NCBI GenBank assembly: GCA_900548815.1
Contig: URLR01000017.1
Location: 1 to 33,070 of the forward strand
Length of the DNA stretch: 33,070 nucleotides
Direction of reading: 5' to 3'
Source: an uncultured Collinsella sp.
GTDB lineage: Bacteria > Actinomycetota > Coriobacteriia > Coriobacteriales > Coriobacteriaceae
Numbering within the stretch: the first letter of the stretch is position 1; every line of letters starts with the position of its first letter. Made by a program: the position numbers and the translations under genes. The notes under the pieces were generated by a model that was given only the letters and a program-made list of their open reading frames with translations, did not search any database and had not been told where the DNA came from. Below, in pieces: positions 7,292-15,546 of the stretch.

Positions 7292-8713
7292 CTACAGTTG
7301 TTCAAGGTTGGCGAGAAACGCCACATAGAATTCGATGCCGCGCTTGTAGACGTCGACGCCGATGCGTTCGTTGGCGGCATGGATGAGCTTGCGCGCCTCG
7401 CCCGAGTAGATAAAGCCGCAGAAGCGGTAGACGCGACCGCAGATCTCGTTGAACTCGCGCGAGTCGGTACAGGAGTTCTGCACGTAGGGAGCAAAGCCGG
7501 CCTCGGGATAGACACCCGACACGCAGCGATGGATGTAGTTGAAGGCGGCATCGTCTTCGTAAGTCGAGATGGGCGCGGGCTCGGTGTAGGGAATCGCCTC
7601 GTTGATTTCGACGGTGACATGGTCGGGGCTTACGCCCGAGGCGCGGCACTGCTGGGCGGCGAGCTTGCGGGCGCGCTCAACGGCATCGGCGATGGTCTCG
7701 AACGGAGCGATGCGCACGTTGAAGTTGGCGCGAGCAACTGGTGGCAGCACATTGTGCGCATTGGAGCCTTCGAGCTGCGTGAGCGCATAGGTTGTGCGCA
7801 GCATGGCCGAGGTCTCGGGGCTGGCGGCCATAATCTTGGTAACCGCGGGGCGCGTGAGCCACAGGTTGCCAAAGATTGCCTGATACGTCGCGCTGCTACG
7901 GGCACCCAACTCGGTCAGTGTGGCCTCGACGGCGGGCGTGAGCTGCGGCTTGCCGGGGTTGGCCGAGATAGTCTCGCATACACGGCAGAGAAGACGGCAG
8001 GCATCGTTTGCCGCAGGCGTAGAGGCATGGCCGCCGTCGGCGCGCGCCGTGACGGTAAGGTCGACGTGGCCCTTCTCGGACACGCCTACCATGGCAACGG
8101 GTTCGGTGACGCCGAGCGGGGCGTCGGTTGCCACGGCGCCACCCTCATCGAGCACCATGTAGGGATGGATGTTATGCTCGCGAAGCCACTGCACTGCATG
8201 GGTTGCAGTAGGTGCGGCGATTTCCTCGCCATCGCTCGAGAAGAACCAGACATCGCGCGGGGGAACGAAGCCCTGGGCAATCAAATGCTCGGCGGCCTCG
8301 AAGAAAGCCGAGACGATGCACTTGGTGTCGAGTGATCCGCGGGCCCAGATCTCGCCGTCGAAGATCTCGGCTCCAAAGGGATCGTGCTTCCAGTCTTGGC
8401 CCTCGACGGGCACGACGTCCTGATGCGCCATCATGACGATGGGGTCCAAGGCGGAATCGGCGCCAGGCCAACGCAGGAGCATGCCAAAGTCGTCGACGCG
8501 TGTGAGCTCGGCGACTTTAAAGAAATGCGGATAAAGTCGCTGAAGCGTGGGAATCCACTGGCTGAAGGGCTCATCATCGCGCTCGGCGATGTTCTCACGC
8601 GAAACGGTGGGGATGCGCAGCAATTCGCAAAAGCGCTCGACGGCTGCCTCGTCTGCCTTGTAGGTGCCTGCATCAAGAGGCGCGCCCTGTGCGACCGATA
8701 CCGATGCTCCCAT
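7292..8713 (-). CDS. M20-family metallopeptidase (carboxypeptidase/dipeptidase type)
   Basis: Zinc peptidase of 473 aa from the M20 group that contains carboxypeptidase S, PM20D1 and related dipeptidases. Seen: MMAHQDVVPV (His97, Asp99), the W..DPFGAEIFDGEIWARGSLDTK block (Asp129) and SSDGEEI with the catalytic Glu pair 163-164; a dimerisation domain about 210-330 and a C-terminal His in LIHAANE. Start ATG at 8713 follows AAAGGAG. No signal peptide, so cytosolic. Fourth gene of the OYE-AcnX-M20-MFS set, 110 bp after the AcnX small subunit; that gap could hold its own promoter. It may release an amino acid or acyl-amino acid for the AcnX step, which is inference. Confidence 0.85.
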   Translation of the reverse strand: MGASVSVAQGAPLDAGTYKADEAAVERFCELLRIPTVSRENIAERDDEPFSQWIPTLQRLYPHFFKVAELTRVDDFGMLLRWPGADSALDPIVMMAHQDVVPVEGQDWKHDPFGAEIFDGEIWARGSLDTKCIVSAFFEAAEHLIAQGFVPPRDVWFFSSDGEEIAAPTATHAVQWLREHNIHPYMVLDEGGAVATDAPLGVTEPVAMVGVSEKGHVDLTVTARADGGHASTPAANDACRLLCRVCETISANPGKPQLTPAVEATLTELGARSSATYQAIFGNLWLTRPAVTKIMAASPETSAMLRTTYALTQLEGSNAHNVLPPVARANFNVRIAPFETIADAVERARKLAAQQCRASGVSPDHVTVEINEAIPYTEPAPISTYEDDAAFNYIHRCVSGVYPEAGFAPYVQNSCTDSREFNEICGRVYRFCGFIYSGEARKLIHAANERIGVDVYKRGIEFYVAFLANLEQL

Positions 8714-8823
8714 GGTGGGACTCCTTTCGTGTTGTATATCGAATACGTCAAGATTATCGCCCGCACCGCGCGTGGGAAATGGCGAAACACGTTGTTCATT
8801 TGCGGGCGGCGGGTCGGATAGCC

Positions 8824-9267
8824 TTAGCCGACGATGACCGTGCCGTCTTCGGTCACGGTGATGGCGTCTCCCGTCGACACAGCATCGAGAAACTCATCGC
8901 CCAGGTTGTCAATGGTGGGCATGGGGGTGTCGGTCCATACACCCGAGAGGATCGCGCCAGCGGCGGCAAGGCTGTCAATGGGTTTGGAAAACAGCAGGCA
9001 TGCGGGTTGGCGCCCCATTTTGGTGGCGCAGAAGAGCACCATGCCGCCTGTGGTGGAGCCGATAGTCTGCGGAAGACACAAGGCACATCCCGCCAAAGGT
9101 TTGCCGTACAAGTCGGGATTGTTTTGGTCGGAACACGTGGCCTTTTTGTCGCCAAACATCAGTGCCTTCTGAAACGATGCGAGTGTGTTGAGCCCTCCGT
9201 GAGAGACAAGTGCCTTGGCGTGGGCAGTTCCGGGGACAACGACGCGGCCGTGAAAGATTTTTTCCAT
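8824..9267 (-). CDS. Aconitase X small (swivel) subunit, DUF126 family
   Basis: 147-aa protein with the swivel-domain pattern of AcnX small subunits: HGRVVVPGTAHAKALVS at the N-terminus, YGKPLAGCALCLPQTIGSTTGG (about 60-81, with the Ser/Thr-rich active loop), then PACLLFSKPIDSLAAAGAIL. The frame is open further upstream but overlaps the large-subunit gene; ATG 9267 lies 14 bp after the large-subunit stop and starts exactly where family members do. It would pair with the neighbouring large subunit to form a dehydratase. Known AcnX enzymes dehydrate cis-3-hydroxy-L-proline or mevalonate 5-phosphate; the substrate here is not identifiable. Confidence 0.82.
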   Translation of the reverse strand: MEKIFHGRVVVPGTAHAKALVSHGGLNTLASFQKALMFGDKKATCSDQNNPDLYGKPLAGCALCLPQTIGSTTGGMVLFCATKMGRQPACLLFSKPIDSLAAAGAILSGVWTDTPMPTIDNLGDEFLDAVSTGDAITVTEDGTVIVG

Positions 9268-9281
9268 GAGGAGTCGCCTTC

Positions 9282-10559
9282 CTATTTGATTGGTTTTCCG
9301 GTGGTGACGTAGGCGAGCACCTCGTCGTCGGTGTAGTAGCGCGATGCCGAGTACGTACGCAACTTGTTGGAGTTGGTGATGATGGGCATGATGCCGCACA
9401 GCGGGTTGTTGGTGTACATAAGCGGGCAGATGCTCGAGACGACGGCACCGGTAGTCGAGAGGCGTCTGTATGCCGCAGTCTTGCGGAAGGCGTCTGCCAC
9501 GGATGGGGCGGCGGTCAGTACGGTGGGTACTTGCACGCGGCACTTGCCGGAGGCGCTCAGCCCATCGCAGATGGCGTCTGCCCAATGGGCGAGTTGTGCA
9601 GACGAGAGGTGGGGGCAGCCGATGAAGGCAAGCTTGGGGCGCGCGCCCGGGTTCTTCCACATAACGGGGTAGCTCGAGCGGATGCGTTCCAGCTCGGCGT
9701 CGTCAATGCGATAGATTTGGGCGTCTGGTGCTATGAGGTGTTCGCCTTGTTCGACGGCCTCGGGCGTGATGCCGTCCACGTGGTAGAGCCCGACAGCGCC
9801 GTTCGATGCGCTGGCGGCGCCCATGTCCTTAAGGTAGTCCTGCGTGCCGGGTGTGAGTTCGCGGCCAAGCCAGCGGTCGAGGCCTTTAATGTAAGGGACG
9901 TCTTCCATCACCTTCATGCCAATGGCGCTGCCAAGCACTTGCGCTTCGGGCTTGCGCTTACAGTCGACTTCGATGATCCAGGTCGCCTTGCGGCCCTCAT
10001 CGGTGAGCAGGCCGAATTCCGGGACAAAGCCGGCAATTGAGCCGAACATCTCGATGATGCCGGAGTTGCGATTGCAGCGAGCGCCCAGCACGGAGTTGGC
10101 AAAGACCACGGCGCTGCTTTCTGCCCAGCTTAGGATGTCGCCACGCCGAGGTCGATTGCCAACCTCGGGCTGGTAGCAGGTGCAGGTGAAAGCATCGTTG
10201 TCCAATAGACCCATGCTGCGCAGCTGTGCCTCATAATCGTCTTGTTTGGAATACATAATCTTGAACAGCAGCTTTTGCAGCGGGTTGGCCGGGACGGCGG
10301 GGTCGAGGGGCCTCGGGTCGACCGAGAATGACTGACCGGACAGGGCGCCGTCTTTCAGCAGCTCATCCATAAGGTCATAGACTGGACCGAGCATGGAGAG
10401 GCCAAAACTTGTGACAAGATGACCGTTTGCGCCGGTCACGGGAACCATACGCTCGGCGCCAAAGCATTCGCCGTACATAACGAGGGTCTTGACCACTTTG
10501 GCCATGGCGGGGCCCTTGGCGCCATCGAGCAGGGCTTGTTGTTGGGAGGTCAGGTTCAT
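9282..10559 (-). CDS. Aconitase X large (catalytic) subunit, DUF521 family
   Basis: 425-aa catalytic subunit of aconitase X. Seen: start MNLTSQQQALLDGAKGPAMAKVV as in the family, CTCYQPEVGNRPRRGD (126-141), SSAVVFANSVLGARCNRNS (148-166), an IGCPHLS block, and ICPLMYTNNPLC near the C-terminus; these Cys residues are candidates for Fe-S ligation. ATG at 10559 is preferred: AAAGGA lies 11 nt upstream, whereas the earlier ATG (10571) overlaps that ribosome binding site. It follows the OYE gene by 21 bp and precedes the small subunit by 14 bp, a tight operon. Pairing a dehydratase with an enoate-reductase-type flavoenzyme suggests dehydration followed by reduction of the new double bond, which is an inference. 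Confidence 0.85.
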   Translation of the reverse strand: MNLTSQQQALLDGAKGPAMAKVVKTLVMYGECFGAERMVPVTGANGHLVTSFGLSMLGPVYDLMDELLKDGALSGQSFSVDPRPLDPAVPANPLQKLLFKIMYSKQDDYEAQLRSMGLLDNDAFTCTCYQPEVGNRPRRGDILSWAESSAVVFANSVLGARCNRNSGIIEMFGSIAGFVPEFGLLTDEGRKATWIIEVDCKRKPEAQVLGSAIGMKVMEDVPYIKGLDRWLGRELTPGTQDYLKDMGAASASNGAVGLYHVDGITPEAVEQGEHLIAPDAQIYRIDDAELERIRSSYPVMWKNPGARPKLAFIGCPHLSSAQLAHWADAICDGLSASGKCRVQVPTVLTAAPSVADAFRKTAAYRRLSTTGAVVSSICPLMYTNNPLCGIMPIITNSNKLRTYSASRYYTDDEVLAYVTTGKPIK

Positions 10560-10580
10560 CTGTGAGCCCATCCTTTCGTG

Positions 10581-12902
10581 TTAGATATTGGTGCCGAGTC
10601 GGTATGCCGCACGGACCGCTTCGAGCACACGGCCGGGCGCAAACCCATCGCCGATGTTATGCAGCTCGTCAGCGGCGTGCGTCTGCTGCAGTTTGTAGAA
10701 CAGCGCGTCGTCGGGGTGTCCGCCGCAGGCAATGATTACCAAGTCGCAGGTTAGCTCGAGTGACTTCCAGTCGTTGCCGATTTTGGGTGCAAGCGGGTTT
10801 TCGACGTTCTCGGGCAAGACCGGTGACCACGAGACGTAGGGGTCGGGAACGTTTTTGTGGCAGTTGCGACTCAAGTGGAGACGCGCACACCTCGATGGGG
10901 CTCCAGACTCGCGTTTGCCGCCGACTTCCGCGCGCTCGACGCGTGTCATATTGAGGAGCCGCACATTGCGTCCCCTGAGCGTATGGAGTAGGTGGCCGCG
11001 ATTTGCCGTGCAGGCGCCCTGCATCATGTGAGGCAGCATTTCAATTACGCTGACCTGTGGTATGCCGTGTTCGACGGTGAGCCATTGGGCAACCTCGCAG
11101 CCCACGGCCCCTCCGCCAATGATGGTGACGGTTTTGGCGTTGCCAAGCAGCGCGGGTTGGCGCAGTAGCTGCGTTGCCAGCACGGCATGACCCGATGCTG
11201 CAAGCTCCGTAAGACCGGGGATGGGCGGTATTGCATTGGAAGTGCCTGTCGCGCACACGATTGCGTCGAAGCCTGCTTTTGCAAGATCTTCGGCGCGTGC
11301 TGCCCGTCCAAGTTCGAGTGTCAGGTTCCCGTTGGGTTTTTCTGCCTGCTCGCGCACCTGTCGAACAAGATATGATCGGTAGTTATCGAGGTCGAACTTG
11401 ATCCGGGCGGCGCTGGCGGAGAGGAGTTTTCCTCCAAGTTCATCTTCGGCATCGATGAGCTTTACGTCGTGGCCACGACGCGCGGCGATTAGCGCACAGA
11501 CCATCCCAGCGGGTCCGGCTCCTATCACCGCTATGCGTTTGGGTTCTTTGGCGGGAGCGGGTGTCTGGGGCATGAGGTATTCAAAGCTGCAGCGTGGATT
11601 GACGGCACACTGCGGATGGCCCCCTTCGACAAACTCGTTGAGGCATCCTTCCTGGCATCCGATGCAGGGGCGAATATCTGTCACGCGACCGGCGTACGCC
11701 TTGTTAGGCCACTCGGGATCCGCAAGCAGCGGGCGTCCGAGCATGATCATATCGGCGTCGCCATTGCGAAGGGCGCGTTCGGCAATGTCGGGGTAGCCCA
11801 ACTTACCCACCGCGACAACGGGTACGGGAAGGCCGGCATTGGAGCGGATATTGTCGGCGGCAAAGCGCTCTCGAACGGCGCGCGCCACGGGAACGAAGCA
11901 GCCTGCGGGCATGCTCGCAGGCGGGTGGGGCATCCACCAGTTGTCATAGCAACCAAGGTCGACGTCAAAGATGTCTACTCCCGCCGCCACGAGCTCTTCC
12001 ATATAACCCAGGGTCTGTTCGACTGTGCGGCCGCCGCGCATGCGTCCCAGATAGGTCGAATTCATGACCTGCTCGTCATAGGTTTCCTCGAGTGCAAGCG
12101 AAAGGTCGATGCGGTACATGATGGGGTAGTCGGGCCCAACGCGGCGACGGATTTCTTTGATCATATCGAGGCCAAACTGACGCCAATCGGCATAACGTCC
12201 GAGCTTGCGATGGTTAAAGGCGGGGTTTCCGAGCTGCTCGATAAGATAACCCTCGTGCCCGTGCAAATAGACGCCATCGATGCCCATGGCATGAGCATCG
12301 GCCGCCGCTTGGCCGATATTGTTTACGATACGGCGCAGCTTTTGGTCCGAGAGGCGCATGCATGGAATGGCGGGGATGTAGTAGTTAGGCAAGAAACTCG
12401 CCGAGACCGGAAACTTCTTTTGCGTGATGAGGCATTGCGGGTTGCCCACGCGGCCGAGTCCGGCCGTAAGCTGGACAAAAATGCGCGATCCGAAGGCATG
12501 GACACCTTGGGCAAGGTCGCGCCAGCCTGCCATAACGGTTCGGCTTCGATCGATGCGCGGGAAATAGGTGAGCTTGTCCAGCTCGGTGACCGTGGTATCG
12601 ATGCCGTGGCTTACCGGCACGAGTCCTGTTGTGATGAGGCCGCAGCCGCCTTTGGCGCGGGCGAAAAAGTACTGCAGCATCATGCCACTGGGGCGGCCAG
12701 TTTCCTCGCACATGTCGATATTGCCCATCGGTGCCATGACAATGCGGTTTTTGACGGTGAGCTTGTTAATTTTGATGGGAGAGAAGAGCTTGTCAAAAGG
12801 ATAGAGCTCTTGTGTCATGCGGGACGATCCGCAACCGGAATTTTTGGCGGGCCAGCTGTCGAATGAGTCGACGAGTTGCTGCACCAGTACGTCTTTTCCC
12901 AA
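10581..12902 (-). CDS. OYE-family FMN/4Fe-4S/FAD oxidoreductase (2,4-dienoyl-CoA reductase/BaiCD type)
   Basis: Multidomain flavoenzyme of 773 aa. Residues about 35-400 form an old-yellow-enzyme TIM barrel (LFSPIKINKLTVKNRIVMAPM, later MLGRPLLADP); CIGCQEGC at 413-420 plus Cys432 supply a 4Fe-4S cluster; GAGPAG at 461-466 and GGGAVGCE about 590 are the FAD and NAD(P) Rossmann motifs. Same layout as 2,4-dienoyl-CoA reductase, trimethylamine dehydrogenase and bile-acid BaiCD/BaiH, but 100 aa longer: about 28 extra N-terminal residues and an insert near 660-720. The start is taken as TTG 12902 because AAAGGA lies 7 nt upstream; ATG 12818 (MTQELYPF) is where most homologues start but has no ribosome binding site. 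Likely reduces an activated C=C bond; substrate unknown. Confidence 0.85.
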   Translation of the reverse strand: MGKDVLVQQLVDSFDSWPAKNSGCGSSRMTQELYPFDKLFSPIKINKLTVKNRIVMAPMGNIDMCEETGRPSGMMLQYFFARAKGGCGLITTGLVPVSHGIDTTVTELDKLTYFPRIDRSRTVMAGWRDLAQGVHAFGSRIFVQLTAGLGRVGNPQCLITQKKFPVSASFLPNYYIPAIPCMRLSDQKLRRIVNNIGQAAADAHAMGIDGVYLHGHEGYLIEQLGNPAFNHRKLGRYADWRQFGLDMIKEIRRRVGPDYPIMYRIDLSLALEETYDEQVMNSTYLGRMRGGRTVEQTLGYMEELVAAGVDIFDVDLGCYDNWWMPHPPASMPAGCFVPVARAVRERFAADNIRSNAGLPVPVVAVGKLGYPDIAERALRNGDADMIMLGRPLLADPEWPNKAYAGRVTDIRPCIGCQEGCLNEFVEGGHPQCAVNPRCSFEYLMPQTPAPAKEPKRIAVIGAGPAGMVCALIAARRGHDVKLIDAEDELGGKLLSASAARIKFDLDNYRSYLVRQVREQAEKPNGNLTLELGRAARAEDLAKAGFDAIVCATGTSNAIPPIPGLTELAASGHAVLATQLLRQPALLGNAKTVTIIGGGAVGCEVAQWLTVEHGIPQVSVIEMLPHMMQGACTANRGHLLHTLRGRNVRLLNMTRVERAEVGGKRESGAPSRCARLHLSRNCHKNVPDPYVSWSPVLPENVENPLAPKIGNDWKSLELTCDLVIIACGGHPDDALFYKLQQTHAADELHNIGDGFAPGRVLEAVRAAYRLGTNI

Positions 12903-12938
12903 TGAGGTTCCTTTCAGATGTTGACAAGGTAACAAAGC

Positions 12939-12966
12939 AGTTTACGTCTAAATGTTTAATAGTCAA
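12939..12966 (-). promoter_or_regulatory. Promoter of the OYE/AcnX operon
   Basis: Minus strand TTGACT (12966-12961), 16-bp spacer, TAAACT (12944-12939). The -35 lies in one arm of a GTTGAC...GTCAAC inverted repeat (12920-12925 and 12962-12967), a possible operator. Confidence 0.5.
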
Positions 12967-13034
12967 CAACAAAGGTATGAGTTCGGTGAAGGAAAAAAGA
13001 CTCAATGAGCGTCGGATGGCAAGTTGTGTCGCGA

Positions 13035-13053
13035 CATTAGCTCCCAGCTAATG
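13035..13053. repeat. 8-bp hairpin in the divergent OYE/FxLYD region
   Basis: CATTAGCT, loop CCC, AGCTAATG: a perfect inverted repeat about 70 bp before the FxLYD gene. No T-run. Function not evident. Confidence 0.35.
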
Positions 13054-13124
13054 AATTTGAACTCGCTGCCTCCTACGATGTGCTGTGTGCCGGCACGGTA
13101 GCCGGATCGTGGGAAGGATGCATA

Positions 13125-13568
13125 ATGGCAAAAGAGGGAAAGAAGCCGATCGGCAAGATCATTCTGGGTGTCATCGTGGTGCTTGTTGTTGCCGGCGTCG
13201 TAGGTTCTATGGGCGGTAACTCGTCTGATTCGTCTACGGGTGATGCAGCAAAGCCTGCCGAACAGACTCAGCAAGTCGAGGAGCAAAAAGAGGCACAAGA
13301 ACCCTATACGGTTTCGGATGAGGCCGGGGATGCGTCTAATCAGTTCGCGTATAAGATCACTGGCACATTGACCAATAATACGGATAAAGAGCAAAGCTAC
13401 ATTCAGATTGAGTATGTTCTGTATGACGCAGACGGCAATCAGGTGGGAACGGCTCTTGCGAACACCAGCCATCTCAAAGCGGGCGGCACCTGGAAGTTCG
13501 AAGCGATGAGCACGGTATCTCCCGACCAGGTTGCCAGCTGGGAACGTTCTGACGTGAGCGGTTTTTAA
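13125..13568 (+). CDS. Membrane-anchored FxLYD-domain protein
   Basis: 147-aa protein with a basic N-terminus, one membrane span (about 11-30, IILGVIVVLVVAGVVGSMGG), a Ser/Glu/Gln-rich spacer (31-60) and an extracytoplasmic FxLYD-type immunoglobulin-like domain (about 63-140: YKITGTLTNNTDKEQSYIQ, then VLYDADGNQVG). Such domains are common in Gram-positive surface proteins of unknown role. No lipobox Cys, so the N-terminal span is the anchor. ATG 13125 follows GGAAGG. The stop codon sits in an AT-rich inverted repeat (13561-13568 with 13575-13582). Neighbour of a putative HTH protein and a membrane kinase on the same strand; a joint envelope-signalling role is possible but unproven. Confidence 0.72.
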   Translation: MAKEGKKPIGKIILGVIVVLVVAGVVGSMGGNSSDSSTGDAAKPAEQTQQVEEQKEAQEPYTVSDEAGDASNQFAYKITGTLTNNTDKEQSYIQIEYVLYDADGNQVGTALANTSHLKAGGTWKFEAMSTVSPDQVASWERSDVSGF

Positions 13569-13582
13569 CTAGAATTAAAAAC
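13561..13582 (+). terminator. AT-rich hairpin at the FxLYD stop codon
   Basis: GTTTTTAA, loop CTAGAA, TTAAAAAC: a perfect 8-bp inverted repeat that includes the stop codon. Weak terminator-like element; a TACTAT (13588-13593) just downstream may be the -10 of the next gene. Confidence 0.35.
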
Positions 13583-13615
13583 ATGGTTACTATGCGAGCT
13601 GGGGGGTGAGGCCAT

Positions 13616-14038
13616 ATGCCCGATAAGAAGCTAACCGAAGAGTTGCTCAACGAGCTGCTCGATGCTCCGAGTATCGAGGGCTATATCAAAGAGCACGACT
13701 TTACCGCCCCGTCGCTTTCGGGGTATCTGAAACAGCTTTTGGAAGAAAAGGGGCTGGAGCGTTCGCGCGTGGTGCGTATGGCCGACCTCAACGAGACGTT
13801 TGGCTATCAGATCTTTACCGGTGCGCGGCATCCGAGCCGCAATAAGGTGCTGCAGATTGCCTTTGCCATGGCGCTGACGCTCAAGGAGACCAACCGCGCC
13901 TTGACGGCGGCGGGCGTCAATGTCCTCAACTGCAAGGACCGCCGTGACGCCATCATCATTTTCTGTATCGATCGTGGCTGCAGCCTGCAAAAGGTGAACG
14001 AGGAGCTGTATCGCTTTGGTGAAGAGACGGTGAGCTAA
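13616..14038 (+). CDS. Putative HTH-type small cytosolic protein next to kinase
   Basis: 140-aa soluble, all-alpha protein. The central part (about 40-100: LLEEKGLERSRVVRMADLN, then TGARHPSRNKVLQIAFAMAL and LKETNRALTAAGV) resembles the XRE/Cro helix-turn-helix layout, with a degenerate recognition helix. ATG at 13616 has GGGGGGTGAGG upstream. It lies 95 bp before the Ser/Thr kinase gene on the same strand; homologous pairs of this kind suggest a kinase partner or substrate, but I infer this from adjacency only. DNA binding is plausible, not demonstrated. Confidence 0.65.
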   Translation: MPDKKLTEELLNELLDAPSIEGYIKEHDFTAPSLSGYLKQLLEEKGLERSRVVRMADLNETFGYQIFTGARHPSRNKVLQIAFAMALTLKETNRALTAAGVNVLNCKDRRDAIIIFCIDRGCSLQKVNEELYRFGEETVS

Positions 14039-14082
14039 CAGCTAGCTGCCGGCGGAAGCGGTGTTCACGATATTTAGAACGT

Positions 14083-14118
14083 GCAGGGCACGGGCGTCAT
14101 GGGGCGTCCGTGCCCTGC
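14083..14118 (+). terminator. GC-rich hairpin between HTH gene and kinase gene
   Basis: A 14-bp stem (GCAGGGCACGGGCG with CGTCCGTGCCCTGC, one wobble, loop TCATGGGG). No T-run; it is followed after 2 nt by a TATTAT that looks like a -10 element. Probably both the 3' end of the HTH transcript and the spacer region of the kinase promoter. Confidence 0.55.
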
Positions 14119-14120
14119 GT

Positions 14121-14126
14121 TATTAT
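14121..14126 (+). promoter_or_regulatory. -10 element of a possibly leaderless kinase transcript
   Basis: TATTAT, then exactly 7 nt, then ATG at 14134. This is the TANNNT-N6/7-ATG layout of leaderless transcripts common in actinobacteria. No Shine-Dalgarno precedes any candidate start here. Confidence 0.5.
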
Positions 14127-14133
14127 GGACGCT

Positions 14134-15507
14134 ATGGATACTCAGAGCCCAACATATTCCGATGATGAGCTGACTGCTGCGCTCGCCGGACACCTGGCGT
14201 CACTTGAGCGTGATGACAGTTATCGCGTAGACCGTGTGCTCAAGCACTCCGACGTCGAGACGACCGAGCTCGTGTACTTTGAGGGCTCCGGCGGAGGATC
14301 TCTTGGCCCCTTTGTTCGCAAGCGCATCGACGCGTCGGCCCAGATTGGCGGGGCGTATGAACGCCTGTTTGCGGCCCAGCATGCTGGGCGACGTTACGAG
14401 CACTTGCCTCGGATTGTCGATTGCCGCCGCGTGGGCGACGAGCTTTGCGTGGTCATGGAATACATCGAAGGCGAAACGCTCGGGGCCCTGGTGGGGCGTT
14501 TGGGTGCGACGCCCGATTATGCTTGTGAGCTGTTTGGCGCCCTTTGTGATGCAGTTGCGGAGCTCCATGCCGGCTTTGCGTCGGCGGGGGAGATGGCCGC
14601 TCCGGTGATCCATCGCGACCTAAAGCCCTCGAATATCATCGTGTCGGGCGCAAACTATACGCCCGATACAGGCATGACGTTTTCATCGCTGGTGATTATC
14701 GATTTGGGAATCGCTCGCGTGTGGCGCGAGGGAGCCGATGCCGATACCGTTAAGTTTGGCACGCGTCCCTATGCGCCGCCCGAGCAGTATGGTTTTGGCC
14801 AGACGAGCGTGCGCAGCGATGTCTATGCGCTCGGTGCCCTGCTGTTCTTTTGTCTGACGGGGGCCGATCCCAAGCCAGGTCGGAACATACGCGAGCAATG
14901 CGAGGCACGTGACGTCCCCGCCTCGCTTGCCGATGTTATTTGCATGGCGATGACGCTCGATCCGGACAAGCGCTTTGCAAGCGCGAAGGCGCTAGGGCAC
15001 GCTGCACGCGCATCGTATGCGTCGTCCGCGCCGAATGCTGCTTCCTTTCAAGAGCCTCCGGAGCGGCGAGCCGTGTGCCCTGCGCCCGTGCTCCCCACGG
15101 ATCAGTCTCAGGGTGGATTGCCGTTGGTGCCTGAGCGCCCGAATTTACTCTCCCGCATTCCCGACACCGTTGGGCGCATTTGGAACGCATTCGTCTATCT
15201 TTCGCTACTTGTTTTCTTTGCCGGAAGCCATTTTGCCGTTTTTCATCCTACGGGCGCCAACCAAAACTACCCGATGTGGTTTCTCGCGATTGAGTATTTT
15301 ATCTTCGTCGACGGTCTCGTAGTGCTCATCCATTTTGTGATGCTCGACAAACGCCGCCTTCGCCGGCGGTTTGAGCTACTCGATAGATACCGCGGTAAAA
15401 AGCTTGCAAAGCTTTGGCTCAAGGCTATGGGTGTGCTCTTGTTGGCAATGATTATCATTGTTGCCATTGCAAACGCGACTGGCGTCGTCGATACCTCCGT
15501 CGCGTAA
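14134..15507 (+). CDS. Membrane Ser/Thr protein kinase
   Basis: 457-aa Hanks-type kinase with the catalytic domain at the N-terminus and the membrane part at the C-terminus. Seen: likely ATP Lys 63 (FVRKRID), HRDLKPSN catalytic loop (160-167), IDLGIAR (DLG instead of DFG, 190-192), GTRPYAPPEQ activation/P+1 loop (about 209-218) and SDVYALG. A clear glycine-rich loop is missing; the GSGGGSLG stretch may serve. A Pro-rich linker (about 300-345) leads to three membrane spans (about 352-370, 385-408 and 430-450). No extracellular sensor domain. Start is ATG 14134 on the leaderless model; ATG 14125 and GTG 14110 are in frame. The upstream HTH protein is a candidate partner. Confidence 0.85.
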   Translation: MDTQSPTYSDDELTAALAGHLASLERDDSYRVDRVLKHSDVETTELVYFEGSGGGSLGPFVRKRIDASAQIGGAYERLFAAQHAGRRYEHLPRIVDCRRVGDELCVVMEYIEGETLGALVGRLGATPDYACELFGALCDAVAELHAGFASAGEMAAPVIHRDLKPSNIIVSGANYTPDTGMTFSSLVIIDLGIARVWREGADADTVKFGTRPYAPPEQYGFGQTSVRSDVYALGALLFFCLTGADPKPGRNIREQCEARDVPASLADVICMAMTLDPDKRFASAKALGHAARASYASSAPNAASFQEPPERRAVCPAPVLPTDQSQGGLPLVPERPNLLSRIPDTVGRIWNAFVYLSLLVFFAGSHFAVFHPTGANQNYPMWFLAIEYFIFVDGLVVLIHFVMLDKRRLRRRFELLDRYRGKKLAKLWLKAMGVLLLAMIIIVAIANATGVVDTSVA

Positions 15508-15512
15508 AAGAA

Positions 15513-15536
15513 AAAGGGCCCCAATTGGGGCCCTTT
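15513..15536. terminator. Bidirectional intrinsic terminator
   Basis: Palindrome AAAGGGCCCC, AATT centre, GGGGCCCTTT, with an A-run before and T-run after. Ends the kinase transcript and, on the minus strand, the cell-wall lyase gene that converges on it. Confidence 0.9.
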
Positions 15537-15546
15537 GACGTTGATC

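Noticed and set aside
13020..13080. tRNA-like T-arm sequence (GAGTTCAAATTC on the minus strand)
   Set aside because: No acceptor, D or anticodon arms fold around it; chance resemblance.
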